A stretch of 64,000 nucleotides of DNA from Paenibacillus sp. LS1 (lineage in GTDB: Bacteria; Bacillota; Bacilli; Paenibacillales; Paenibacillaceae): positions 124,001 to 188,000 of the forward strand of contig NZ_JAPDOE010000002.1 in NCBI RefSeq assembly GCF_026013365.1, read 5' to 3'. Both the position numbers and the translations under genes were made by a program. Shown piece by piece: positions 24,846 to 33,344 of this stretch. How positions within the stretch are numbered: the first letter of the stretch is position 1; each line of letters begins with the position of its first letter. The notes beneath the pieces are model-generated. The model saw only the letters and a list, made by a program, of their open reading frames with translations. It was not told the origin of the DNA and did no database searches.

Positions 24846-25711
24846 TATTTTTTCCTCCATAGATCGGCCAACCCATCACCAACAAGGGACAAAGCAATTC
24901 CAGTGTATACCACTGCGAATCCCGGAACTGCCGAAAGCCACCAAGCTGTTGTGATAAAGGATTGACCATCCGAGATCATTGTGCCCCAGTCCGGGGTAGG
25001 CGGTGCGATGCCAATGCCCAGATATCCGAGCGTAACAATTGCCACTAGCAGGCCGACCATATCCGTCATTAGCACAACAACTGCCTGAGGCAGTACATTG
25101 GGCAGGAGATGACGAAGGATAATTCGTATTCCCGGTAGTCCCAACGTCTGTGCGGAAGCCACCCATTCCTGTTTACGATAAGATGTACTTATGCCTCTGA
25201 CTACACGGGCAAATACAATCCAGCCAACGAGCATAAACGTAATATAAATTCCCCGCTCGCCTGCTCCGCTGGCAAAAGCCACGATAATGACAATTAGATA
25301 AAAAGGGAACGCGATAAATGTATCCGTGATTAACGATATAATTTTATCTACCCATTTTCCGTAATACCCTGCAAGCATCCCCAGAAATATCCCCATGCAA
25401 AAAGGTACAATTTCCGCCAACACCATAATACTCAGGTCAGTTCGCGCAGCATAGATCAGTCTGGTAAACAAATCACGCCCCAGTTGGTCTGTACCCAGCC
25501 AATGTTCGGCAGACGGTGGCTGCAAAAAGGCACTCAAATTCTGCTCAGAAGGGTCATACGGACTAATAAACGGGATGCTCACAGCCAAGATAATCAGCAC
25601 AGCAAACATAACACCTCCCACAAGCAGGGAAGGGATTTTTAAGATACGGTTCACTAGGGGCGGGTTCAGGTGCTCTTCATATAATCGTGGTTCTGTTCCT
25701 ATCATTTTCAT
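24845..25711 (-). CDS. Oligopeptide-type ABC transporter permease (OppC/DppC-like)
   Basis: An integral membrane subunit of 288 residues with about six membrane segments and the DppC hallmarks SPYDPSEQN, HWLGTDQLGRDLFTRLIYAAR and the cytoplasmic coupling loop around SAQTLGLPGIRIILRHLLPN. It overlaps the upstream permease gene by 4 nt (ATGA) and the downstream ATPase gene by 1 nt. Confidence 0.92.
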   Translation of the reverse strand: MKMIGTEPRLYEEHLNPPLVNRILKIPSLLVGGVMFAVLIILAVSIPFISPYDPSEQNLSAFLQPPSAEHWLGTDQLGRDLFTRLIYAARTDLSIMVLAEIVPFCMGIFLGMLAGYYGKWVDKIISLITDTFIAFPFYLIVIIVAFASGAGERGIYITFMLVGWIVFARVVRGISTSYRKQEWVASAQTLGLPGIRIILRHLLPNVLPQAVVVLMTDMVGLLVAIVTLGYLGIGIAPPTPDWGTMISDGQSFITTAWWLSAVPGFAVVYTGIALSLVGDGLADLWRKK

Positions 25712-26652
25712 GGGTTTCCTTTCGTTCTGGGATCAAGCCACCTGGTAAGGATCTCGATCAGGAGACTAATAATCACCACAGATACAGCACAGTAAAGGGC
25801 TATGCCTTGAATGACCGGGAAATCCCGTTTAGAAATAGAACTAAACAGCAAACTGCCGATTCCCTTAATGCCAAATACTTGTTCAACGACCAATGTCCCA
25901 CCAATCAGATAAGAAATGTTAACACCGAGAAGGATAAGCGTTGGTAGCGCCGCGTTGCGCAGGACATGTTTGAACAAAATAACCCGACTTGGCAATCTCG
26001 CCGCCTTCAAAGTAACGACAAAATCAGATTCCAGTACTTCAAGCATCTGGGCTCTCAATGAACGAACCAATGTCGGAATCTGTGACAAAGCTACGGTAAT
26101 GGCAGGAAGCGTCAAACTGTACAAGGTGCCCCACCATCCTTCGCCGACTCCACCAACGGGAAACCATTGAAGATGCACACTCAGCAGCAGAATCAAAAGG
26201 ATGCCAACCCAGAAGATTGGCATACCTAGCGTTACGGTAGGAAAAATACGTATGACATGATCCAGCAGCTTATCCTTATGCGTAGCTGCCAGCGTGGCGA
26301 GTACAAGGGCAATTACAATGGCCAAAGCACAAGCCATGCCGATGAGCAACAACGTGACGGGCGCCCGGTCAGCAATCAACTCTCGGGTAGAGGTTCCATT
26401 GATAATTGAGTTGCCTGTATCTCCCTGCGTGAACAGCGTTTGGACAAACCGAACGTACTGTTCTCCCACCGGAAGATCCAGCCCGAGAGCATGATGCATG
26501 CTCTCAAGCGCCTCTGGCGTGCTATATTCGCCCAGAATCATTTTAGCGGGATCTCCTGGTACCATACGGATGAGAAAAAAGACTGCTGTTATCACACAAA
26601 AGATTACAACCAATGCTCTTCCTACAACGCTGAACAACCAGAACTTCTTCAT
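25708..26652 (-). CDS. Oligopeptide-type ABC transporter permease (OppB/DppB-like)
   Basis: The other membrane subunit, 314 residues, with the N-terminal helix, MVPGDPAKMILG, and a coupling loop around LKAARLPSRVILFKHVLRN. Start and stop both overlap neighbours by 4 nt (ATGA), so translation of the transporter subunits is coupled. Confidence 0.92.
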   Translation of the reverse strand: MKKFWLFSVVGRALVVIFCVITAVFFLIRMVPGDPAKMILGEYSTPEALESMHHALGLDLPVGEQYVRFVQTLFTQGDTGNSIINGTSTRELIADRAPVTLLLIGMACALAIVIALVLATLAATHKDKLLDHVIRIFPTVTLGMPIFWVGILLILLLSVHLQWFPVGGVGEGWWGTLYSLTLPAITVALSQIPTLVRSLRAQMLEVLESDFVVTLKAARLPSRVILFKHVLRNAALPTLILLGVNISYLIGGTLVVEQVFGIKGIGSLLFSSISKRDFPVIQGIALYCAVSVVIISLLIEILTRWLDPRTKGNP

Positions 26653-28265
26653 TTCTGAATATGAACGTCTTCGAACCGTACGCTGCCGTTAGGCAACACC
26701 ACGAGTCCATCTACGGAAGAACGAGCGCCGATCAGAATGTCGGGATAGTAAAGCGGGAGATATGGCACTTCATCGGCAAGCGTCTGAAGCAGCTTGGAGT
26801 AGATTTCCGCACGACCATCGCCGTCTGCCGTTTTTTGACCTTGATACAGAAGCTTGGTTACTTCATCATTGGTGTAATGTGTCCAGTACGATTTACTGAA
26901 TCCGTCCGGATCGGTCTGGAAAGCAATAATGGAGTTTGCTTCAGGAGAATCCGCCTGTCCACTATTCAGCATTACTGCAAAATCATATGCAAAGAATCGT
27001 TCACGGAAGGTTGCCAGCTCAATCGATTCAATCTCGATGTTGATGCCGATTTGTTTTCCCGCTGCCTGAATGATTTGCGCTTCTTGCGCTCTGGTGCTGT
27101 TGCCTGAGGCTACAAGCAATTTGGTAGTGAATCCATCCGGGAAAGCCGATTTTGCCAGTTCTGCCTTCGCCGCAGTTACATCAAAGTTCAACGCCTTAAT
27201 TGTGTCATTCGCATTATATGGAATCGTCGTAGGCAACAATGAATTAGCGGTCTGTGCATACCCGAAGGTAAGCGCCTTAGTCAGACCGTCACGATCAAGT
27301 GCCAGAGCCAGGGCACGACGAACATGCACATCCGAAAAATGCTTGTCCAGCGTATTGAAGAATACTTGCTCTGTTACCCAACTGCCGTTCGTTACCACGG
27401 TTGTATCTGCACCATTCTTTATTTCATCGGCATTTTGCAGGGCCAACGATTCAATCGCATTTACTTCTCCTGCCTTCAGCTGGTTAATGGCTTGACTATC
27501 GTCTTCAATCAGCTTGTACACCAGTTTATCCACTGAAGGTTTCCCTTCTTGCCAATAATGAGTGTTCTTAGTAAAGGTTACATCGCCTGCCGGGTCCCAC
27601 TGCTCAACCACGAACGGTCCCGTACCTACCGGTTTCTTGAAAAATTCTTCCTCCGTAACTCCACCAAAATTGTTCGGGATAATCCCATTCGAGAAGTTGG
27701 ACAACTCTGAGATAAACGGTGTATACGGCTCTTTAAGAGTAATAACCAGCGTTTGGTTATCCGTTGCTTTAACCGTATCCACTTTGGCGGATATAGCCAG
27801 CGGGCCGCCAACCTTCAAATGCCGCTCAAGCGAGAATACAGCATCCTCAGCAGTAACATCACTGCCGTCAGAGAATTTCAATCCATCACGCAATACAAAC
27901 GTATACGTCAAGCCGTCATCACTGATGTTATGCGACTTGGCAAGCCAATCCACAATTTCTCCCTTGCTGTCAAAAGCAACCAAAGATTCAAATACTTTAT
28001 CAATCGCAAAAGCATTGTTCGACGTAATTTGATTATGCAAATCAAACGAGGTTACAGAAGCTGGCCTGCCGTAGACAAAGGTGCCTCCCGCCGCAGTCTC
28101 GTCTGTTGATTTATCATCCGTACCTTGACTAGAACCTGGCTGAGCTGCTGTATTGGGAGCGGGGTCATTCTTGGACCCGGAGCATCCGCTAACGATCACT
28201 AATAATAGGACCGCTAAAGCTCCTACCCATAATGACTTTCTGGCTGATAATTTAAACTGTGACAT
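26649..28265 (-). CDS. Lipoprotein substrate-binding protein of an oligopeptide-type ABC transporter
   Basis: A solute-binding protein of family 5 (OppA/DppA type), 538 residues. The signal peptide ends in a lipobox with Cys28 (IVSGC), followed by a Ser/Asp-rich linker and the family motif LVAFDSKGEIVDWLAKSHNI. It is the first gene of the seven-gene operon, with a GGAAGGGGAT site before its ATG, and sets substrate specificity. The ligand is unknown; linked aminotransferase and amidohydrolase genes point to a nitrogen-containing small molecule or modified peptide. Confidence 0.9.
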   Translation of the reverse strand: MSQFKLSARKSLWVGALAVLLLVIVSGCSGSKNDPAPNTAAQPGSSQGTDDKSTDETAAGGTFVYGRPASVTSFDLHNQITSNNAFAIDKVFESLVAFDSKGEIVDWLAKSHNISDDGLTYTFVLRDGLKFSDGSDVTAEDAVFSLERHLKVGGPLAISAKVDTVKATDNQTLVITLKEPYTPFISELSNFSNGIIPNNFGGVTEEEFFKKPVGTGPFVVEQWDPAGDVTFTKNTHYWQEGKPSVDKLVYKLIEDDSQAINQLKAGEVNAIESLALQNADEIKNGADTTVVTNGSWVTEQVFFNTLDKHFSDVHVRRALALALDRDGLTKALTFGYAQTANSLLPTTIPYNANDTIKALNFDVTAAKAELAKSAFPDGFTTKLLVASGNSTRAQEAQIIQAAGKQIGINIEIESIELATFRERFFAYDFAVMLNSGQADSPEANSIIAFQTDPDGFSKSYWTHYTNDEVTKLLYQGQKTADGDGRAEIYSKLLQTLADEVPYLPLYYPDILIGARSSVDGLVVLPNGSVRFEDVHIQK

Positions 28266-28439
28266 GTCTGAATATCCCCTTCCAATAATTCATATCTGAT
28301 TAGTATGGATTGATTATGGATCAAAGAAATCCCTCTGTCAAACAAAAAATATTGCTTACAGCAGGATTAAAACTAATATATCCATTACAGGAAATGGTTC
28401 CGTATTCAACAGACGCTGAAGTTCACACAATACTAAAAA

Positions 28440-28459
28440 AGCCAGAATATACTCTGGCT
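28440..28459 (-). terminator. Terminator of the iron alcohol dehydrogenase gene
   Basis: Stem AGCCAGA/TCTGGCT followed by six T on the minus strand, 16 nt beyond the stop codon. Confidence 0.78.
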
Positions 28460-28475
28460 CTCTTTGTGCTCAAAT

Positions 28476-29627
28476 CTATATAATTTTGCGGAACAGATCC
28501 ATCACTTCATCCTTGGACGGTTGATATGGATTGCCTGGTGCACATGCATCTTTCATTGCGTTATCAGCAAGCAGTTCAACATCAGGATCTTTCACGCCGA
28601 GTTCAGACAGTTTCTCAGGGATACCCACTTCCTTCGATAGCTGTCGAATGGCTTCAATGACGTAATCCGAACATTCCTCATCACTTCTACCCTTCACATC
28701 CATACCAATTGCTTTGGCAATATGACGAAATTTTCCAGGTACATGTTTTGCGTTCAATTCTTCCACATAAGGGAGTAACATTGCGTTGCACACACCATGC
28801 GGCAGATCATATACGCCACCCAGTTGATGCGCCATCGCATGCACATAACCAAGGCCCGCATTATTAAAAGCGATTCCACCCAGGAAACATGCGTACGTCA
28901 TATGTTCCCGCGCTTCCAGATCACTGCCGTCCCTCACGGCTCTTGGCAAATATTCAAAGATCAGTTCAACAGCTGCTGCAGCTGTCGCACTTGTCACTGT
29001 AAATCCACCCGGTGTAACCATCGCTTCAACGGCATGTGTCAGTGCGTCCATTCCTGTCGCCGCTGTGAGACTTGCAGGTTTGCTGAGCATCAGCTCCGGA
29101 TCATTAACCGACAGGGAGACGAGACTGTTGCGGTCCACCATCACCATCTTCACTTTACGTTCCTCATCTGTAATCACGTAGTTAATTGTCACCTCGCTCG
29201 ATGTGCCAGCCGTTGTATTAAAAGCCACCAGTGGCACGGACTTATGTTTCGATTGATGCAATCCTTCATATTCACGGATATGGCCACCATTGGTAGCTAC
29301 AATGCCAATGCCTTTGGCAGCATCCTGCGGGGAACCTCCGCCTATCGATATAATGGCGTCACAGCCATGATCCTGGAATACTCGAAGTCCGTCATGTACA
29401 TTCTGACATGTTGGATTAGGCTGAACCTCATCATATACGACATAGTCTAACCCTGATTTTCTTAATATAGACAGTACCTGCTCTGCAACGCCTGAAGCAA
29501 TCAATTGACGATCACTTACAACCAGCGCTTTGCGGATACCCATCTGTTCTATCATCTGGCCTGCTTCCTGTAAACATCCTCTACCCATCAAGTTCACGGG
29601 CGGAACATAATATGCATGTGTTGCCAT
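28476..29627 (-). CDS. Iron-containing alcohol dehydrogenase (group III)
   Basis: An NAD(P)-dependent dehydrogenase of 383 residues. The dinucleotide motif GGGSPQDAAK and iron ligands in GMDALTHAVEA (Asp, His), VHAMAHQLGG (His) and DLPHG (His) are present. Members reduce or oxidise small alcohols and aldehydes (1,3-propanediol, lactaldehyde, methanol), and the substrate cannot be read from the sequence. It is a single gene, flanked by terminators. Confidence 0.9.
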   Translation of the reverse strand: MATHAYYVPPVNLMGRGCLQEAGQMIEQMGIRKALVVSDRQLIASGVAEQVLSILRKSGLDYVVYDEVQPNPTCQNVHDGLRVFQDHGCDAIISIGGGSPQDAAKGIGIVATNGGHIREYEGLHQSKHKSVPLVAFNTTAGTSSEVTINYVITDEERKVKMVMVDRNSLVSLSVNDPELMLSKPASLTAATGMDALTHAVEAMVTPGGFTVTSATAAAAVELIFEYLPRAVRDGSDLEAREHMTYACFLGGIAFNNAGLGYVHAMAHQLGGVYDLPHGVCNAMLLPYVEELNAKHVPGKFRHIAKAIGMDVKGRSDEECSDYVIEAIRQLSKEVGIPEKLSELGVKDPDVELLADNAMKDACAPGNPYQPSKDEVMDLFRKII

Positions 29628-29753
29628 TTGAACCAGCCTCCTGTAACCCCTGATTTACTATCTACATTGTAACTGAATCCGTTTTCAGATATAGTGAAAT
29701 AAATCACAATGAGTCCGATAAATGTTACACTGAGGTTGAATTAATCCATAATG

Positions 29754-29795
29754 AAAAAGACGACTTAGACACCCGCAGGTCTCCAAGCCGTCTTT
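29754..29795 (-). terminator. Terminator downstream of the M3 peptidase gene
   Basis: Imperfect stem AAGACGGCTT/AAGTCGTCTT followed by a T-rich tail on the minus strand, about 75 nt past the peptidase stop. Confidence 0.6.
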
Positions 29796-29871
29796 CTTAT
29801 CCATTTCAAAACTCCCCCACTACTCATTCTATAATGGAAGATGCTTTCACTAAAAGCATACGTTCAAAGGC

Positions 29872-31566
29872 TTACAGCGCCTTATCGTTCACGCCGTCAA
29901 GCCATGCCTCAATATCCCCAATTACGGAGGATACACAACCATCCTCGAATGGAGAATTCAATCCAGCCAGTTCAACCAATCCAGTGAAGGATAGGCTCCC
30001 TCCGGCTTTGCACAATGTCAGATAGTCGGCCCATGCGGACTTCATATCTTCGTTGCTGCGTTTCCAGAACTGGAATGCACAGATTTGTGCCAGCGTATAG
30101 TCAATGTAGTAGAACGGCGATGAGAAAATATGACCCTGCTTATGCCAGAAACCACCCTGCTCCAGATACGCATTATCTTTGTAATTGATATGTGGCAGAT
30201 AGGTCTTCTCAATGTTGCGCCATGCCTGTTTGCGTTCCGCTGGTGTAGCTTCCGGATTCGCATATACAAAATGCTGGAATTCATCCACGGCAACGCCATA
30301 CGGAATGAATAACAGACCGGAAGACAGGTGATCAAACTTGTACTTGTCCGTATCTTCCTTGAAGAACAGGTTCATCCATGGCCATGTGAAGAACTCCATG
30401 CTCATGGAATGAATCTCAGCTGATTCATACGTCGGCCAATTGTATTCAGGCACTGCAAAATCACGGCTCTCATAGACCTGGAAAGCATGACCTGCTTCAT
30501 GCGTCAATACATCAATATCTCCCGATGTACCGTTGAAGTTGGAGAAGATAAACGGCACTTTGTAATCGTTCAGGAACGTACAATATCCGCCGCCCTGTTT
30601 ACCTTTTTTGCTTACCAGATCCATTAGCTCATTTTCGGTCATCATTTGGAAAAAGGCATCCGTCTCTGGCGATAATTCAGCATACATCTTTTTACCATTA
30701 TCAATAATCCAGTCCGCGTCACCCTTCGGAGTCGGGTTACCCGTCTTGAAGCTGAAGCCCTGATCATAAAAATACAAGGTCTCCACATCAATCCGATTAC
30801 GCTGGCGCTCTCTAAGCTTGGTCGCTACAGGCACGATATAATCGCGAACTTGTGCACGGAAGTTGGCTACCATCTCGGCATTGTAATCCGTACGGTTCAT
30901 GCGATCATAGCCGAGTTCCACATAGCTTGGATATCCCAGTTTCTGCGCGATCTGTGTACGTACTTTAACCAGTTCGTCGTAAATACGATCGAATTCAGCC
31001 TCATGCTCAGCCATGAACGTATATCTGGCTTCCGAAGCACGCTCACGCATGGAGCGATCCGTGGACAGTTCAAATGGATGAAGCTGTGGCAATGTGCGCT
31101 CTTCACCTTCAAACGGAATTTTGGCCGAAGCGATCAACTGGTTGTATTCTGTGGAAAGTTTGTTCTCCTTCTGGAGTTCTTCGATAATTTCCGGGCTGAA
31201 CGTTTTCAATGAAAGATCCGCCAGCTGGAACAGCTGTGAACCCCATTTTTGTTCCAACTCATTGCGGAATTTGGAGTTAACCAGTGCGCGGTAAAAATCC
31301 GTAATGTATTCCTGCACAATTGGTGCGTTCTCATCCAGAAATTCGTTCTCCGCCTTGTAAAACTCATCATTCGTATCAATGGAATGACGGATGTAGACCA
31401 ATTGGGCTTGCGTTTCAAAATCACTGCGCAGCGCGTTAATCTGATCCATGAATCCGCTTTGTTCTTCAACCGTTGCCGCAGCTTCGAAACCGCTCAGCAG
31501 CTCACGGAAAGATGTCTTGATGTGTTCCAGATCGGGACGTGTATACGTATACTCACCAAATTTCAT
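29872..31566 (-). CDS. M3 family oligoendopeptidase (PepF-like)
   Basis: A cytoplasmic zinc metallopeptidase of 564 residues with the HExxH-type motif in LTHEAGHAFQVYE and a third ligand region ESAEIHSMSMEFF. Members cleave short peptides internally. Length and all-helical composition fit the family. It is a single gene and may take part in recycling peptides brought in by the Opp-type importers in this window, which is inference. Confidence 0.9.
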   Translation of the reverse strand: MKFGEYTYTRPDLEHIKTSFRELLSGFEAAATVEEQSGFMDQINALRSDFETQAQLVYIRHSIDTNDEFYKAENEFLDENAPIVQEYITDFYRALVNSKFRNELEQKWGSQLFQLADLSLKTFSPEIIEELQKENKLSTEYNQLIASAKIPFEGEERTLPQLHPFELSTDRSMRERASEARYTFMAEHEAEFDRIYDELVKVRTQIAQKLGYPSYVELGYDRMNRTDYNAEMVANFRAQVRDYIVPVATKLRERQRNRIDVETLYFYDQGFSFKTGNPTPKGDADWIIDNGKKMYAELSPETDAFFQMMTENELMDLVSKKGKQGGGYCTFLNDYKVPFIFSNFNGTSGDIDVLTHEAGHAFQVYESRDFAVPEYNWPTYESAEIHSMSMEFFTWPWMNLFFKEDTDKYKFDHLSSGLLFIPYGVAVDEFQHFVYANPEATPAERKQAWRNIEKTYLPHINYKDNAYLEQGGFWHKQGHIFSSPFYYIDYTLAQICAFQFWKRSNEDMKSAWADYLTLCKAGGSLSFTGLVELAGLNSPFEDGCVSSVIGDIEAWLDGVNDKAL

Positions 31567-31761
31567 TTATGTACACCCTTTCCTGTTTGGCAGAATTTCG
31601 GGAATATCCCGAGTTAAACTATCCCCTATTATACAAAAGAGCAGCTAAAAAATCCCATCTTTACGAAAAATATTTGTCCACCGGTCAAATTGTGCAACAT
31701 GACTGGTTATATATATTACGTGCCAATGTAAGGTCATACTTTAAAATGCTTTGCCACACAA

Positions 31762-31795
31762 ATAAGCCCGCCTCGCATTAGCGAAGCCAGCTTAT
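31762..31795 (-). terminator. Hairpin downstream of a small membrane protein gene
   Basis: Outer arms ATAAGC and GCTTAT with an inner CTTCGC/GCGAGG helix, followed by TTGTG on the minus strand. It lies 35 nt past the stop of the small gene at 31830-31922. Confidence 0.5.
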
Positions 31796-31829
31796 AGGCT
31801 TGTCTCTTCATTTCCACAATTAATGAATA

Positions 31830-31922
31830 CTAGCTTTGGTCTTTATCCATAATCTGATAGAACCAGCCCATTCCGACCATGCCCACGACCATAATAACAG
31901 CCATAATAATGATATATGTCAT
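31830..31922 (-). CDS. 30-residue single-pass membrane protein
   Basis: A short frame with ATG, a strong GGGAGG site 8 nt upstream (31931-31937) and a TAG stop. The peptide has one long hydrophobic stretch (about residues 3-22, starting YIIIMAVIMVVG) and a charged end (MDKDQS), typical of small membrane proteins. It is followed by a hairpin. No family is recognised. The good ribosome binding site and neat topology argue for a real gene. Confidence 0.65.
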   Translation of the reverse strand: MTYIIIMAVIMVVGMVGMGWFYQIMDKDQS

Positions 31923-32171
31923 GAATGTAACCTCCCTGCTTCCGTATATTCATCACACTACTACTAGTGTACACGGTGAAGCCCCATTTGAATTGTCCGA
32001 ACATTGACAAAAATACGAAATCTTTAATTTTAATAAATCAATTATTCCCACATTCACATTGTATCATGTTTATCTCATTGCACGGTTCAAAGTTTCATCC
32101 GCCATGCTTACAGTGTATACTATACTTCTATGAATTGGAATTTGGATATTTACACAGAAAGGTTGAAAGAC

Positions 32172-32927
32172 ATGTCGACTCGCATCCCTTTACGTCAGCT
32201 AATGCTTACTGTTTTACTAGTCCTTATGTTATCTGTTTTATCCGCCTGTGCGGATGGAGAAGCGCATCTAACGGTGAATATGGATGGATCAACGGATCTG
32301 GATCTCAATCTTAATGTAACCAACTCTGCCCTTGGAAAGATCGGACAAGACAATCTCATGCCTCTAATCGCAGATGCATTGAATCGAAATAATTTCCAGG
32401 CAGAGGTTTCGGAACAGGGAGATCAGAAGCAACTCACAGCGACAACCCATTATGAAAAAAACAATACGACCAGCTTTGATACGTCCAAGTTACCGCAAGG
32501 CATTCAGGTCGAACAATCCACTACAGCCGGCTTCTTGACTTCCAAAATGCATATCACAGCAGAGGCCGATCTGATGGAGTCCATGCCGGATGGTGAGATC
32601 AAAAATCAGATTAACAAGGTGCCTAGCTTTCTAAAGAATCTCTTGTTAAAAGATGTTAACTTTGACTTCAAGTTGTCTTTGCCCATCAAGGCAGCCGATT
32701 CCAACGCGGACCAGGTGGAGGATGGTGGAAAAACGCTCATTTGGCACGTTTCACCACTCCAGATGAATAAGCTAGATCTGACTGTACAGGTTCCCAATAT
32801 CCGGAATATCATCATTGTGGCAGTCCTTGGCTTATTGTTAATCGTTGCCCTGCTCATCTGGATTTTCGTTCGCCGTAGACGGGCCAGACAGCGCCAAAGT
32901 GCACGACCACATCGCGCAAAACGTTAA
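32172..32927 (+). CDS. Membrane-anchored lipoprotein, DUF3153-like
   Basis: A 251-residue surface protein: signal peptide with lipobox Cys26 (LSACADG), a beta-rich extracellular domain, a C-terminal membrane helix (about 206-230) and a very basic tail (RRRRARQRQ). This resembles DUF3153 proteins of Firmicutes, of unknown role. The start at 32172 follows GAAAGG; an in-frame ATG 14 codons earlier would spoil the signal peptide. A candidate promoter has TATACT at about 32111 with a poor -35. Confidence 0.75.
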   Translation: MSTRIPLRQLMLTVLLVLMLSVLSACADGEAHLTVNMDGSTDLDLNLNVTNSALGKIGQDNLMPLIADALNRNNFQAEVSEQGDQKQLTATTHYEKNNTTSFDTSKLPQGIQVEQSTTAGFLTSKMHITAEADLMESMPDGEIKNQINKVPSFLKNLLLKDVNFDFKLSLPIKAADSNADQVEDGGKTLIWHVSPLQMNKLDLTVQVPNIRNIIIVAVLGLLLIVALLIWIFVRRRRARQRQSARPHRAKR

Positions 32928-33047
32928 TTCCATCAAAACAATTTTATTTGTGACTTGCCAAACGGTGTTATGGATAGTAGAATACATCCGTACTGTGTGA
33001 ACGGTTAGATTTTTAATTAAGCAAAAGCTAAAGAGGTGACAGGTTTC

Positions 33048-33260
33048 ATGAATATCCGGGAATGCCCACTACCTGGTATCGGAGTTAAGTACCAGTTTGA
33101 TACAAAGGGCGGCAATCAGTTAGTCATTATTGTACACGAAGACGGACGCCGTGAATTATTCTCCGTTGATCCACAAGACAACGAAGAACTCACTCTGATT
33201 GCAGAATTGGAAGATGACGAATGCGTAACCCTCTCCGGGTTAATCGGAGGATGGTCCTGA
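33048..33260 (+). CDS. Short KhtT-like protein (N-terminal domain only)
   Basis: Only 70 residues, matching the N-terminal domain of KhtT, the regulatory subunit of the KhtU potassium/proton antiporter: MNIRECPLPGIG, the KGGNQLVIIVHEDGRRELF segment and the ending SGLIGGW. Full KhtT is about 165 residues and continues into an RCK_C (TrkA-C) nucleotide-binding domain, which is absent: the stop is followed by a terminator. No antiporter gene is adjacent. It may be a truncated gene or a free-standing small domain. The ATG at 33048 has AGGTGA 8 nt upstream. Confidence 0.7.
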   Translation: MNIRECPLPGIGVKYQFDTKGGNQLVIIVHEDGRRELFSVDPQDNEELTLIAELEDDECVTLSGLIGGWS

Positions 33261-33300
33261 TACTTGTTATCAGGAGCTCATTAATTGGACTGAATGACAG

Positions 33301-33340
33301 AATAACCTGCACCTTGATTTTCAAGGCGCAGGTTATTTTT
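33301..33340. terminator. Bidirectional terminator between the KhtT-like gene and the hybrid kinase
   Basis: A 10-bp outer stem AATAACCTGC/GCAGGTTATT plus inner CCTTG/CAAGG pairing, followed by TTTTT on the plus strand. It also follows the convergent minus-strand kinase gene at once. Confidence 0.82.
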
Positions 33341-33344
33341 CCTG

